Assembly: GCA_050084985.1 (NCBI GenBank)
Contig: JBITNC010000001.1
Span: 126,976,001 to 127,040,000 of the forward strand
Direction: 5' to 3'
Length of the DNA: 64,000 nucleotides
DNA from: Nageia nagi
Taxonomy: Eukaryota > Pinophyta
Shown: positions 34,641 to 47,600 of the stretch, piece by piece
How positions within the stretch are numbered: position 1 is the stretch's first letter
Layout: every line of letters starts with the position of its first letter
Program-made: the position numbers and the translations under genes
Notes under the pieces: generated by a model
The model's input: the letters and a program-made list of their open reading frames with translations, nothing else
What the model was told of the DNA's origin: nothing
Databases searched by the model: none

Positions 34641-37600
34641 ATGGGAGAATCTTTTTTATTGAAACACATTGTTGATGGTTCCAACTATGAGATTTAAAAA
34701 CTTTGAATGAGAGCTAAATTACAGGTAAGGAAGCTTTGGCAAATAGTAAATGAGAACCTTGTATCTTTTACAGATGAGAAGGCATTAGAAGCTTACAACA
34801 TGAAGAGTGAGTTAGCAACCTCCATGATTTACCATGCAATTTCAGATGATGTGCTCCTGATGATTTCTTCTTCAACCTCAGTAAAAGAAGCATAGGATAA
34901 GCTTAAGTAAATCTACCTTAGTTCAAACTTTTCAAGAAGATTCACCATTTTCCAAAATTTACTTCAATCTCATCAAAGGAAAAATGAAAATATGGCTATC
35001 TACTTAAATAAAATCATTGACCTAAGGACCTAACTTATTGCTTATGGATGTATTTGGATCAATGATGAGTTCATGATCTTCATTATTCTTCAAAGCCTTT
35101 CTTTAAAGTTCTAAAACTTTATAACGATTATAGAAATAAGGCTTGATGATGAAGAATAAGTCTTCTCCCTTGAGAACCTTTCAAGGCACTTATTGAAACA
35201 TGAGAAAACTTTTAACAATAAAAAATTGATTTTTTTTCATAAGGATAATAATGTTGCTCTTAGAACAACCAAAACTCCTTTCAAGAAGAAGTTCAACCAT
35301 CAAAAAAAATCTTATCCTTCTTCCTTCAAAAGATTTGAAAAAAAAAAGAAATGGCTACAACAGCAATAGGAATAATAGAAATAATAACCATAGTAGTAGA
35401 AATAATGATAACAATAATCATTTCAAGCAAAGATATGAAAAAGGTAAAGCAAACACTTCTTATCCTAAGAAAAAGTTTGATGGAAATTGTAACTATTATG
35501 GCATTCAAGGTCATAAAGAAATTGATTGTTACAAAAAAAAAGAGAGAAAGAATAAAGGTAATGAAAATGTAAAAACCTATAAAGGAAAGAAAAATATTCA
35601 TGTTAATTTTACTGCAATGCTCTACTCTTTGTTTCACTCTTTTTCATCTGAATGGATTGTTGACTTTAGTTGCACTAATCACTTAATCTTTGAAAAAAAA
35701 AATTGAGAACTTTCACAAGTATAAAAAGGATGTGATTTTGATAGGTGATAACTCTACCCTTGAAGTCCAAGGAATTGGGAATGTATTGATTCATGAAAAG
35801 GTTCTTGAAAATATTCTCTATATTTCTAAGTTAAGGATAAACCTTTTTTTTGTGATCCAAGTTGCTATAAAATAATACTTTTTTAAGTTTGACTCTCAAT
35901 CTTGGTGCATTAAGAAAGGACTTACCACTTTGGTTAAAAGATCTATGAAAGATAATCTCTACATTATGGATCAAGTTTCTTCAAAGATGTGTCTTACTTT
36001 TAGTGTGTTTTAAAGGCAATCTTTGGCACCATCATTTAGGGCACCTTAACCATAAGAGTATTCAAGTCATGAAAGACCAAGAACTTATGGAAGGTTTAAC
36101 TTCAATTTCTCCTTCGATTGGTCTATGTGATAAGTGCATTCTTAACAAGATGCATAGATAAAAATTTTAAAAAAATAAGGTAATAAGAGCATCTCAACCT
36201 CTTCAACTTGTGCATTTAGATTTGATGACCTTTGGGTATCTACTTGAGCACAAAGATCAAACCTTTGGAAGTTTTAAAATTAAAATGTTGAGATCAGATA
36301 ATGGAGGAGAATATAATAGCAATGAGTTCACTATTATGCTAAGTATGGAATCAAGAGATAATTTACAATTCCTTACACTTAGTAGAATGATGTTACTTAA
36401 AGAAAAAATAGAATAATTATGGAAATGGCTAGATGCATGTTGGGTAATCTTCTTAAATTCTTATGGGATGAAGCTGTGAGCACTACTATTTACACCTTAA
36501 ATAGGTGTCTCACAAAAGCTATCCAAAGTAAAAATCCTTTTGAGGTATGGTTAGGAAGAAAACCTAACATTTCTCACCCTAGGGTGTTTGGTTGTGAAGC
36601 ATTCTCTTACATTATTTTTGAGAAAAGAAAAAATTTGGATAAAAAAGCTAAAAAATGCATTTGTAGGTTATGATAGTCAACATAGAGGTTACAGGCTCTC
36701 CTCTCCAACCTATAAAGTAGTCTTCATTTCAAGGGACGTAAAGTTCAATAAACTTCTTGAAGAATCTACTTCTAATGAGAATGTTGATGATCTAGAGGAC
36801 TCTTCAATTGCTCTTAGCTAGTTGGATATTGATGTAGACAAGTAACCTCAAGAATAAAATTCTCTAACATAAAGGGTAACAAGGAGCATAACCTTGAATA
36901 AATCCTTAATTACCAAGATTAATAAAAAGCATGAGCCCTTAACCTTCAAAGAAGCTTCTAAGTATGAGTGTTGGATGGAAGCCATGAAATTGGAGTATGA
37001 GGCACTTATGAAAAATAAAACTTAGGACTTGGTTCCTTATTCTAATAAAAAGAATGTGATTGATAATAAGTGGATCTATAAAGTCAAGTTCAATTCAGTT
37101 GAAGATAATGAGAAATACAAGGTAAGGTTAGTAGCTAAAGGTTTTGCTCAAAAATATAATGTAGATTATGAGAAAACCTTTGCTCCCATGGTAAAGATGC
37201 CTACTATAAGAGTTATCTTTGCTCTTTTTGTAGCTGAAGGATGGAAAGTTTTTCAACTTGATGTTAAAAGTGCATTTCTCAATGGTGACTTAGATGTGAA
37301 AATCTTTATGAATCAACCAGAAGGGTTTATTATGAAAGGTAAAGAGTCCTTTATGTGCAAGCTAAAGAAGTCATTGTATGGACTTAAGCAAGCATCTCGA
37401 GCTTAGTCTAGAAAGATTTCAAGGTACTTTGTAGACATTGGATTCTTCAAGTATTTTTTTTACTCCAATCTATATGTGCTCAATCAAGGGAAAGATGTGG
37501 TCTTGATTCTGTTTTATTTGAATGATCTTTTGATTACTAGGAACAATGATGAAATCATTCAATAGTGCATATCCAAACTTAAGGTAATGTTGAAATTATT

Positions 37601-38477
37601 GATCTTGGTCTCTTACACTACTATCTTGGAATGCAAGTGTATCAATACAAGGATTGTACTTACTTTAATCAATCTAAGTATATATCAAACATCTTGTAGA
37701 AGTTTGAAATGGAGAAGTGTAGATATGCTGCAATCCTAGTCTCTTTTGGAATCATTATTTTTCTAAGCTCCAACTCTCAGTTAGTTGATGCTACAACTTA
37801 TAGGTAATTAATTATTAGTTTTTGTATTTGATTATATCTAAGTTAAATATTACCTTTGCAGTCAATTTTATGGTACAATTCATGCAAAAATCATATGTTG
37901 AGTAGCTCAATGTTATTAAACAAATCTTGAGGTATGTTGTAGGAACTAAAGATCTTGCTCTCAAGTATTCCAAGCTACCTTTGTTTGTTCTCTCTAGATT
38001 CTTAGATTTTGATTATGGGGGAGATAAAGATGATAGAAATTCAACCTCTACATATGTGTTTAGCATTGGTTTAAGTGCTATCTCTTGGGCTTCCAAGAAG
38101 TAGCCTACTATTTCTCTTTCCACCATAGAAGTTGAATATTATGCCATATCTGTTGTAGCCTAAGAAACCATTTGGTTAAGGCATCTTCTAAAAGAAATTG
38201 GGTATGAGCAAGGTGGTTCATCTTTGATTTTTTCAAATAATTAGTTGGCTATTTCTTTGGCTAAGAATCTTATGTTCCATTAGAGAACAAAACATATGAA
38301 AATACATGCCCATTTTATCAAGGAGAAGATTCTTAATGGTATCATACACTTGGAGTATTGTCCATCCACCTTAAACTCTGTTGATTTGTTCACTAAGCCC
38401 CTCTCAGAAGCTTAGTTTTGTAAGCTTAAGAATGCTATCGAGTTGTTGAAGTTACCCTCAAAGGGAAGTGAAGTTTG
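34641..38477 (+). pseudogene. copia gag-pol pseudogene of element III
   Basis: Gag starts at 34641 and has several stops. The zinc knuckle at 35488-35529 is C-x2-Y-x4-H-x4-C, as in element II. The protease DSG is changed to DFS (35662-35670). The integrase HHCC lies at about 36022-36140 (WHHHLGHLNH, CDKC). The core keeps RSDNGGEY (about 36292) but is shorter than in element II by two deletions of roughly 25 codons. RT lies at about 36975-37650 (NKWIYKV, QLDVKSAFLNGDL, KKSLYGLKQ), with YVDD changed to YLND at 37515-37526. RNase H runs to the stop at 38477 (SVDLFTKPL, KLPSKGSEV). The reverse transcriptase and protease active sites are both lost. Confidence 0.9.
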
Positions 38478-38539
38478 AATTCTTATGTTGAATTCATGTT
38501 TGTGATCTTCACCTCTAGCAGGATTCTGTATTGTATAGT

Positions 38540-38820
38540 GTTGATTTTGTAATACACCTTCATGGTAAGTTTGCTCTGCATGAGAAACTTATTGTATAAA
38601 TTAGCCAATCTTGCACTATTCAGTTATCCATGTGTGAGGAACTCTTATGTATCTTTTGGCACTTTTTAGTTATCCATATGTGAGGAACTCGTATGTGCAT
38701 ACTTTATTTTTAGTCAATCTAGCACTATTCAGTTATCCATGTGTGAGGAACTCTTATGTGTTTTTTGGCACTGTTCAATTATCCATATGTGAGGAACTCG
38801 TATGTGCATGCTCTATTTTG
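38540..38820 (+). repeat. 109-bp tandem duplication with iterated TGTGAGGAACTC motif, element III
   Basis: GCACTATTCAGTTATCC occurs at 38613 and 38722. Each 109-bp unit holds two copies of ATCCATRTGTGAGGAACTC (about 38626, 38673, 38734, 38781). One related unit with TGAGAAACTTATTGTA precedes them at about 38580. Confidence 0.85.
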
Positions 38821-39280
38821 TAATGATAATCAACACATATTTTATATATAGTAGGTGACTATGAGTTTTTGGTATGGAATCTTCATGATGATTTATAGTG
38901 CATCATTGATCAGTTCACGATGGCATTTGTGTGATTCATCTATCCTTGTTGATATGAATATGATGCATCTAATTGATCTTATTATTTGAGTTACTTATAA
39001 CTTGCAAGTTCCTTTGAGATTGCAGGTTACTTACCCCAAGTATGCAAACTCTTGGAGACTCTTCATGACTTTCAGTTGGATGACTACTTCATGTACATTG
39101 AAACCAATTGTAGTTAATGATTGTATTTGGCAAAGTAGTGAGTCTCAAACCAGACCTTTCTTACTTCAAAAATATGTAAAAAATTTTCATCTCCACTGTA
39201 TCTGTTTGGAGAAAAACTCTCTTACTTTCTCTTCTTTTTCTCTCTTACTCTTTCTATCCCAATATTGCATTAAGGGGGAG

Positions 39281-39774
39281 TGTTGGAATGTATAATGCAT
39301 TATTGTAAAGATTTGTATTAAATCTTCTATTTAAGTTCACTAATACTTAAGGGTATCATTTGATACCTTAAGTATTTAAGTAAATATGATAATGTAACTT
39401 GTCCGACACTCCATGTCATGAGCATGCCCCTTGGGTAAAAGGATGTGCATGTCATGCTTTTGTACATTGGATAAAAGGATGATCCAAAAAGGGATTTTGG
39501 CCTATAAATAGAAGGCTTCCTCTTTATGATTACACACCAATTGTGGAGTAAAGTTATGCTATAGGATAGAAGTGTAGGAGTTGAGATTAGGAGGAATGTA
39601 AGAGAGTTGTATTTGTGATTGAAGTAAAGATCTAATTAGTGGATGTACTCCTAGTTGGAGGAACCACTTACATCTTGTGTTGTGAGATTGCTTTGTGTAA
39701 TTGTTAGATGTAATTGTGAGCTTTCATGTGATATTGGTTGATTAGAAATTATCTTGTTAGTGTTAGTTCTTACA
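39281..39774 (+). repeat. 3' LTR of element III
   Basis: 494 bp, TGTTGGAATG to TTCTTACA, with an intact two-tier hairpin at 39638-39668 (AGTGG/CCACT outer, CTCC/GGAG inner). Confidence 0.93.
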
Positions 39775-39779
39775 AGTTA

Positions 39780-40089
39780 AAAGGGTGATCCAAGGGAGGA
39801 TTTTAGCCTATAAATAGAAGGCCCTTTCCTTGTGATCACTCACCAAAAAACTTGAAGCAAAGTTATGCTCTAGGATTAGTGTTAGGAAAAGAAGAAAGAG
39901 GTCTTGTAAGAGAGTTATATTTGTGAATGAGAAAGATCTTAGTTAGTGGATGTACTCTCTTGTATGAGAGGAACCACTTTATATGTGTGTCAAATTTGTA
40001 AGATTGGCTATTGTGTTTATGCTTTGAGTATTGATGTTAGAGTGATCTTGGTAGATTAGGTTTTTAGTCTTTTAGGATTAAATCCTTCA
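39780..40089 (+). repeat. 3' LTR of element II, right part
   Basis: Continues element II's LTR from AAAGGGTGATCC to AATCCTTCA. It contains CCTATAAATAGAAGG and a variant hairpin at 39945-39978: outer AGTGG/CCACT, inner CTCTC (39955-39959) with GAGAG (39966-39970). Confidence 0.85.
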
Positions 40090-40880
40090 GGTAAGAGGGC
40101 ACGATAGCATCCATATGATTTAAAAGTTTTTAGTCATCAATGTGGAAGTCAGTCGTATAAGATTCTATGAGTTGGAAGGTATGGAGGAATCTTTTACCTA
40201 GAAAGATAACTGCATTGTTTACATTGACAACCTAAAAGGTGGAAGGATGGATATAGAGATTGATCGACATTCATTGCATTTGTAGCCTAAGAGGTGGATG
40301 TAGAAGTTGATTGACATTCATTGTAAGCTAGACCTAGAAGCAAGGATGTGGAATTCAATATAGCCTAGGAGTTGAAAGGATGGATGTGGAATTCGAATGG
40401 CATTCATTGCAAGCAATTACAAGCAACGAGTTAGAAGGATGCTTTTTGGGTCTCTATTCAACATTCATTACATCCAATAGTGGCGATAAGGTCTCGATCA
40501 ACATTCTATCCTTCCTGATAAAGAATAGAGGATCCATGCAATCATCATTTTGAACATGGAGTGGACATAAGAAGTTGAAGTGCTTAGCCAACCATGAAAG
40601 AGAATTAGAACATCATCAAAAGAGGAACCCGTAGCAAAAAACCAACAAGAGAGGAGTAGTGAAAGGAGCCATAAGTGAACCAGTAAGCTATAAGAGTCAT
40701 TACCACCTATATAAATGTTACTTAGTATGAAAAATTTGTGTTACTAGCTTTATTCATGGTTGTTCAATTCAAAGAATTTGCAAATATGTATGATTTCAAT
40801 TAAGGTATATATAATATTTTTCTTAAATGCTAATGAGTAATGAGTATCAACAAGTTAATAAAAAATAGGATAAATAATAT
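40090..40880. other. unassigned sequence flanking element II
   Basis: Loose repetition of GGATGTGGAATTC / GGATGTAGAAGTTGATTG with CATTCATTG at intervals of roughly 50-60 bp (40230-40440). It could be part of another decayed LTR. No coding motif. Confidence 0.4.
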
Positions 40881-40882
40881 CG

Positions 40883-40886
<4 letters not shown>

Positions 40887-40918
<32 letters not shown>
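40887..40918. repeat. (AT)16 microsatellite
   Basis: An uninterrupted AT dinucleotide run of 32 bp. Confidence 0.97.
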
Positions 40919-40921
<3 letters not shown>

Positions 40922-41044
40922 TTATTAGCTTTGAATCTGTGGGTTGTTGAAATTCCTTATTCTTCTTCATTTCCATTTTGTGCTCACATGAATATTACAA
41001 ATCCTAAACACCATCTCGATAGCCTTAATCTCAATCAATCTCCA

Positions 41045-41290
41045 TGTTTTGTGCATACCCAACAATCATATCATTCCATGAAACCATCTACATCATGCAT
41101 CTTGTCAAACAATTAACAAACCCTTTCAACATATATATTTTCTACATACCATGTGATCATCCCATTTATGAAACTATCTACATCGTGCATCTTGTCAAAT
41201 AATTCACCACCCTTCTATATGCTTTGCATATTTTGCATACATGTGTATTAAGGCATTCACAACCATAACATTTGATGCAAAATTGTTTGA
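41045..41290 (-). pseudogene. PPR fragments
   Basis: The reverse complement contains two LFDKMHDV/A-type blocks (about 41085-41110 and 41175-41205), each followed by GFMEWDD-like sequence, and a NALIHMYAKYAK-like block near 41230-41265. Stops and shifts interrupt it. Confidence 0.5.
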
Positions 41291-41299
41291 TCAAAGTAT

Positions 41300-42395
41300 T
41301 TACATACAAAAGCTTACTATTTGAAATCTTTACATATAACCTTTAAGCTTTTATTTGCAAGTCATGCTTTTTGCAAAACATTAAATATGCATTTTAAAAA
41401 TGATAGCACTTAGAAAATTTATAGATAAATTGATTGTAATGTGGTTCATATATATCATACCATTTTAGATATATCATCCCCAAGTATCATTACAATTCAA
41501 CATGTCCATGTAAAAAGTACAGAAAATATAATTTATGAAATTATAACATATGAAGTATGATGCAATGATGATAATATTTAAGTTTTGCAATAGAGAAGAT
41601 AAATATTGCATTAAAAAAACTAAGATATGGAGTTAGCTATCAAGATGACAAAGATGCATTCCATAATGCGATCAACATAATTAATTGGTTCTCCCTTATC
41701 ATGCAAGAGTGAACTTCCATAGAGATTCAAAAGTAAGGATGTGAACTTCAACCCCCTCCCATAACTTCCCTACTAGGATTAGCAGATTAGCAAAAATATA
41801 ATTTAAAAAGACTTTGTCAAACTTTACATTCACAAAAATTGAAGGAAAAGAACCCTCCAAAACTTAAAATGTTGAGATTTTAAGAAGTTCAACAAAATAC
41901 AAGTGTCATAAATCCTAAAAAACAAAGACTTGTAAAAATTTAATGCAAAAATCTCCCCAAACCTTTAAAAACTCCAAATCAACCTTGGAGAATAACTAGA
42001 ATAGGCCTTCATTGTAACTCAACTAGAGAGCCATGAAACTGTCTGCATCATGCAAGAAAGATTAGAAATTGCTTAATAGAATAAATGCCTTTGATATTCT
42101 AGCTTAGACCTATTTATATGCTATAGTTTAATACAAGATCAAATGTAATTAACTAGAAAATATTTAAATATGTAAGTATAAACAACTATAATATCCAACA
42201 AAGAGTCTTATCATTTGCAAGTTGGTCCATGACACTACATTCAACATTGTCACGATGCTCATTAAATCGCATTGCAAAATCGTCACTTCATTTCGTGAAA
42301 GAAATCCTCTTCACATTACATTACCTCTCTATAATCGAAATTATATATTAACATAGGTAGAAATAGATGGCCATGAGACCACCTCTACATCCTTC
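41300..42395. other. AT-rich intergenic DNA
   Basis: No gene motif seen. Scattered A-rich runs only. Confidence 0.5.
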
Positions 42396-42398
42396 GCT

Positions 42399-42740
42399 TT
42401 AACCCTTACACACTTGCATCACCAACAATGCCCTTCCATAACATTCAAGGCATTCCTCCAAAACCTCTAGAGCATCCTCATAATGCCAAGTCTTTGCATA
42501 GTCTACGAATGTTGTGTTCCTTGAGATTATGTAAGTTGCATCTTGTGACTGAGCATTCATGCCCCTACAAACTATAAAATTGACCATACATGTATATCAA
42601 GCTACTTGCAGCCCTAATACTTTTAAAAAGTAGAAAATAAAATATACATTTTCAACCACTCTTGGATGGATTTCCATACCTTCTCTTTACTCTTCCATGG
42701 TTGCATACGCTAGACTAGACAAATATTGGCTTAGGATGCA
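42399..42740 (-). pseudogene. PPR-like pseudogene fragment
   Basis: The minus strand reads LAYATMEE, a stop, then REGMEIHPRVVENV (a PLS-type PPR core), and, after a decayed middle, an open stretch with WHYEDALEVLEECLECYGRA. The last part could be the start of the next repeat or later sequence. Not intact. Confidence 0.5.
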
Positions 42741-42744
42741 GTGT

Positions 42745-44690
42745 TAGGCTTTGCACTAAATAATTACATCTACTAAAAATCCTCTAAATCCTCCTCATGA
42801 AGATCATTTTAAGCATATCTTGTGACCATCATATTTGATGAGGAGGTGTCTCAATGTTGTATTTTAAAAATACTACACAAGTCCTCTTGAATATTCGTAA
42901 GCTTAGCATAATTGCCCATTAATGCATTTATATGTATCACGCTATTGCGAACTAATCTACGTTGCTACCTCCACAATTGGGCAGATGCTAAATTAAAAAA
43001 ATTCACTCACCTTAGGGCAAAAAGCCTTTCATGAAATTATCTAATGAAACTATCTGTAACATAAACATGTTCCATTAGCCTACCACCAGCCAGCTGGCAG
43101 CTCTCTAACACCACCACAGGGACAAAACCATGCAAACTAAAATCTTGATCTTTTCCTTCTAATAATTAAATAATAATTCCTTCCCAATTCAATTTGTATT
43201 TTATTATTTATTTATTTTTATTTACTTCTATGCTAATGAGATACCAAAATAGGTAAATAAACATTGTAATTATTTAATTACAATATGCACTTCAAAAAAT
43301 AAAATTTCTATTGTAACAAATACTCATTTTTTAATCATTATATTAAGATATTTAAATACATAATCAAAAACTCAATTACAATATAATTATATTTAATTAA
43401 AAATAATAATTATAAATTAATGCATTTAATAAAAAAATATACAAAAAGTAATTAAAAATTAATTGTAATTAAAATATAATAATCTAAATTTTTATGTTAC
43501 AAATATTAAATTACAATATGCTTGTAATTAAAATTTATTTAATGATTTAAATAAAAATAATAATCATTAATTACTAAAAATAATAAAAAATGACTAATTA
43601 ATAATAATTGTTGTGTAAGATGTCCGTTTGTGATATGCAAAAGCATCTCAAGCTGCTAGTTGCTTAGCTTGTCCACAAAGATTTATTTTTATATTGACTT
43701 AATGAAAATGTACACGTCATTCCTAGCAAAGTGTCCATAATATTCTTTTTTTATTATGAGTTACATAATTTTCTTTGTCAACAATCAAATATATATAGTT
43801 GCAATAATCAATTCGAATTAGCAAATTTCTCACAAAAATTAAAAATATAATAAAAATATATTTTTTTTCTAATGATTATATTTTAAGGTGATAATCTTCA
43901 AAAAAGAAAATACATTATTATTTATATAAATCTTAAAATTCTTTAAAAAAATCTTTCAAGCATCAATCATAACTTTTAAAATGCTAAATTTAATTTATTA
44001 AATTTTTTTATTAATGTATGATCATAAATTTTCACATTTAATTATTAGATTAAATTATAGAGAGAAAATAGCTAGTAAAAATTCATCTGCATTTATTTAT
44101 CAGTCCATATATCTAATTATTAGATCAAGTTACAGAGAGAAAATAGATAATAAAAATTCATTTGCATTTATTTATTAGTCCATATCTCTAGAAAATAAAA
44201 TCATAAAATAATGATGATATGCGCGGCGTACCCATTGCATATGGTTGCAATTGCTAGTATAGCCACACTGTCTTCCTCCAAACAACATTTGTTCTTATAC
44301 TTCCCAAGTGTGGATGGTAGATTGCATGAAATTCATGAGAAATCATCAACAAAATTACGGGGTGCATGAACAGGAAGCATGACGATAAGAGGCAATTTTC
44401 AGCCAATAAAACGTTTTTTGCATTATCTGCATTTCTTTACAATTGAAAAGGCAAGATTACTTTGCCCTTGTAAACTCTATCCAACACTTCCATTCAAATG
44501 AAGTCTTACTTACATTCTCTCGATGTTTTACAAGTTATCTGATCACGCAATACGAAACTGAAACAGATGATGTTGCTGTTATCTTTACCGTTGGCTATAG
44601 ACAAAAGTTTGCAGGGTTGGTTTAAGCTTATTTCAATTTACAGTTACATTGCCAAACTGCTGCAATGAACAAATAATTCAAATTTTCCTT
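42745..44690. other. very AT-rich intergenic DNA downstream of the host gene
   Basis: 42.98-44.2 kb is dominated by AATTA/TTAAT runs. ATCTAATTATTAGATCAAGTTACAGAGAGAAAATAG at about 44110 is a near copy of sequence at about 44039, each followed by CATTTATTTAT, i.e. a roughly 70-bp diverged duplication. The host gene's 3' untranslated region must lie at the right end, but no poly(A) signal could be fixed. Confidence 0.5.
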
Positions 44691-44698
44691 ATGGAGTT

Positions 44699-47600
44699 TC
44701 AGGCATTCCTCTCTCTACTTCCAGATGAAAGGAATGAAACATTTGTGATGCCCTTCATATCTATAAGTACCTCTGGTGTACGTTCCAAACTGTTCTTCCC
44801 ATGTACATTATGTCGAGAATTAAGTGTGTAGCTTTCATTCTTGCAGTATCCCTCTCCACTTGCACCTTTTGTAACATGACCATGATATAGAAAATTTTGT
44901 GAATGGGGCTGCAAACTTTCCAATGAAGTAGAATCAGGCACCAAAGACAAGGAACGACTCCGAGGTAGGGAAGAACTTATGCTACTAGAAATGCCAAAAC
45001 TTGATTTTGAAGAGCGCAAGGAACAATCCACTGCTGCTTTCGAACAAGGTGCCTCATTGTAAAATTCAGCCCTTGATATGCTAGGGTGCTGAACTATCAC
45101 CAGCATTGGCCAGTGAAACTCTTCATCCTTAGAGTGTGAAGTAGGCTGAAAAAGAAACATTCTCTTATTAGCTACAATTACAAGACCACTTGTCTATCAT
45201 TTTTCATATCTTCATTGCAAAGAAAGGAGGCATGCTCTTAAAAATGCATGAATGTTGTTTGCATCATGGGTATTTAAAATATAATCTTCACTCAAAATGC
45301 TAAAGAAATTAAATTGAAGCAGTATATAAAACCTTACAAACGTAAAATGAAACGAGGAAACGTACACTTTCATTTGGTGTCCACTAAACATGTAGAGATA
45401 TAAAATAGAATAAAGCATTTTATGAAAATATCCAAATTTTTAGAATGGATGTGAACTCCCCCGTAAAAACTAAGTAAACATAGGTGCAATCTGAGAAAGT
45501 GCAGGATTGTGGGATGATACAAAACCATAGCAGCTATGTCAAAATTCAATGGTATGCTTTATGCTTCATATGTGAAGAGGGACTTTTAGGTAAGAAGTTT
45601 TTCTGCTTCTCATATCAATTTGATCAATGTTATTAAAGGAGGACAAAATATAAAAGGAATTGTGTCACAAGTATAAATGTACAAGAGAAAATCTAAAGAA
45701 GGGAATTAAAACTTCATTTTTAGGATGGAAAAACCTAACTAATGGTTCTCATTATAATATTATTTGAAAAATCTAAAAGTGGCACCTATGCAGAAAAAGG
45801 CACATAAAGTGCCATGTCTACTTGCATTGACACGGATAATGATGGAACAGCTATAAATCTTCTACAATTTGAATCCTCTGAGAGAGAATATAACCGTTTG
45901 GAAACGACAAATAACCAACTGAAGGTGAAGAACTGCTCTAAGAATTGGTTCAATTCACCAATTGTGTGACCCACATCTTATTGAGTTAAAATGTCCCAAG
46001 GATTTCTTGTCTTCAAGTACAAATAACAGTCCATCGGGCTAAACTACAAGAAAAAAGGGGTAAGGGTTAGAATTACTATTCTCTTTACATTGCAAACAAA
46101 ATAGCAAATAATATTTTAATAGAAGATTGGATTATTAAATACTTATAATGATGTAGAGGTCTGAATCAAGTTTGTGCTCTCTGTCCGAATAAGTTTTCAA
46201 TGTTGAGAAGGATGACTATTTAACAAATATGAAGACCTATAAATCTTAAAAGTGTGCTTTCACAATAACATGATGTTTAGAAACTCTTAGAAAACATAGA
46301 CAAGTACAATTTTGCTTGTATAGAGGATGAGCATCAGAAAATGCAACCAGCAGTCAGTGATATTTTTTAACCTATAATTTTAGATGATACAATGCAATAA
46401 AGAAAGTTCCCAAGAAGCAATTTCACAAGAAAGAAAATAGAAAGATAAAACATCTTACCAACAAAGAATTGTGTAAATGTAAAACATGATTATCCTAGCC
46501 CATTGGATAAGAATGGTTAACAAGCAGCAACATTATGAAAAATGTCAATATAATGCTGAAAATTAACTAAATCACAGCTGCAACAAATTATATATCCAAG
46601 GCTTGCACTCTTCTCAGTCAATTAGAAATTTGATCATCTGCTAGAGAAATAATGGCATACTAAAACAACCTTCAAAGATTAGAGAGGGATAGCGGCTCTA
46701 AATGTATAACAATGGTCTTGTTTTAGATAGTTCCACATCTTGAGATGAATACTACCCAAGATTATTTCATGATTCTAGTATCTCAACCTTACCAACCTTG
46801 TGCTGAGCAGCAACAACCATGTAATATGTAAAATAGGTAAATATTTGAAGGCATGCCAGAGTATTGTGGTGAGTATAACTAATCATAACAAAGCTCAGAG
46901 ATTTAGACTTAATAATAGTATTCGGGTTTAGAAAAGAAAATTTGCAAAGAAAAAGTATGTTCCACTTGAATTTAAAAAGTAATTAAAAAAGAAAACACAG
47001 CCCCTTCAAGCAAAATAGATACATGTTTATGTGATATTTTAACAAAATTCCTTCTCGTATTCTTCCAGCTCAATTTACTCGTTTGTTGAATGCAGTTAGC
47101 AATTTGATAAGGTCAAGTCAGCTGGGTATCCAATGTTCACTCAGATATGTTTAAGGCGCAACTTTAAATGAGTATAAAGTTTAAGTCTTTATTTATTTAA
47201 GCATGGGTATTTGGAATTGGGATAGCATTAAACCACATTCCATCGTCAGCCAAAAAGAAGTATTTTTTAAGGGTAAGACACCAGAAAGAAGACACATTTT
47301 TTAACTCATTGTTTTTCTCAAACAGCTTATAGTTGTTAACTATTTAACATTTGCCCATTTAAATCTATGTTTCAGACAGTCAAAAACATGAGCTACGTAC
47401 AAACACTAAATGATGAAAATCTTGCATATGTAGCCCTGAATTATTCAGAGGAATAGAGAAAAAAATATGATTGTTGACAATAAGAAATTTGGTACAACTC
47501 GTACATTGGTCAACATCTGAAACACAGTGCTCCTAAATTAGTTAGTAGTGTTTAATGGAAAACTCAATCTTACCACACCAATATGCCACTCTTTAAAATT

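Larger units (their letters stand above)
31111..39774 (+). mobile_element. element III: full-length but dead copia retrotransposon
   Basis: 8,664 bp with LTRs at 31111-31605 and 39281-39774, primer-binding site at 31608, leader, gag-pol remnant 34641-38477, a 3' untranslated region with iterated motifs, and polypurine tract AAGGGGGAG before the 3' LTR. The LTRs differ by roughly one base in eleven by eye, so the insertion is old. It interrupts element II's 3' LTR and is flanked by a 5-bp target duplication. All coding parts are broken. Confidence 0.92.
25967..40089 (+). mobile_element. element II: decayed copia element, 5' end missing, split by element III
   Basis: Starts abruptly within the conserved 5' internal block (TAATAACCTAGGAG at about 25971) next to the LINE's A-rich end. 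It continues with gag-pol remnants (26.4-30.1 kb), a polypurine tract and a 3' LTR at 30919-31110 plus 39780-40089. The LTR is split by insertion of element III, which duplicated GGTTA. No 5' LTR or primer-binding site of this element is visible anywhere in the window, so its left end was lost. Its LTR is a different subfamily from those of I, III and IV. Confidence 0.8.

Noticed and set aside
35326-35637. Minus-strand 103-codon stretch opposite element III gag
   Set aside because: Ile/Phe-rich shadow of the Lys/Asn-rich nucleocapsid region.
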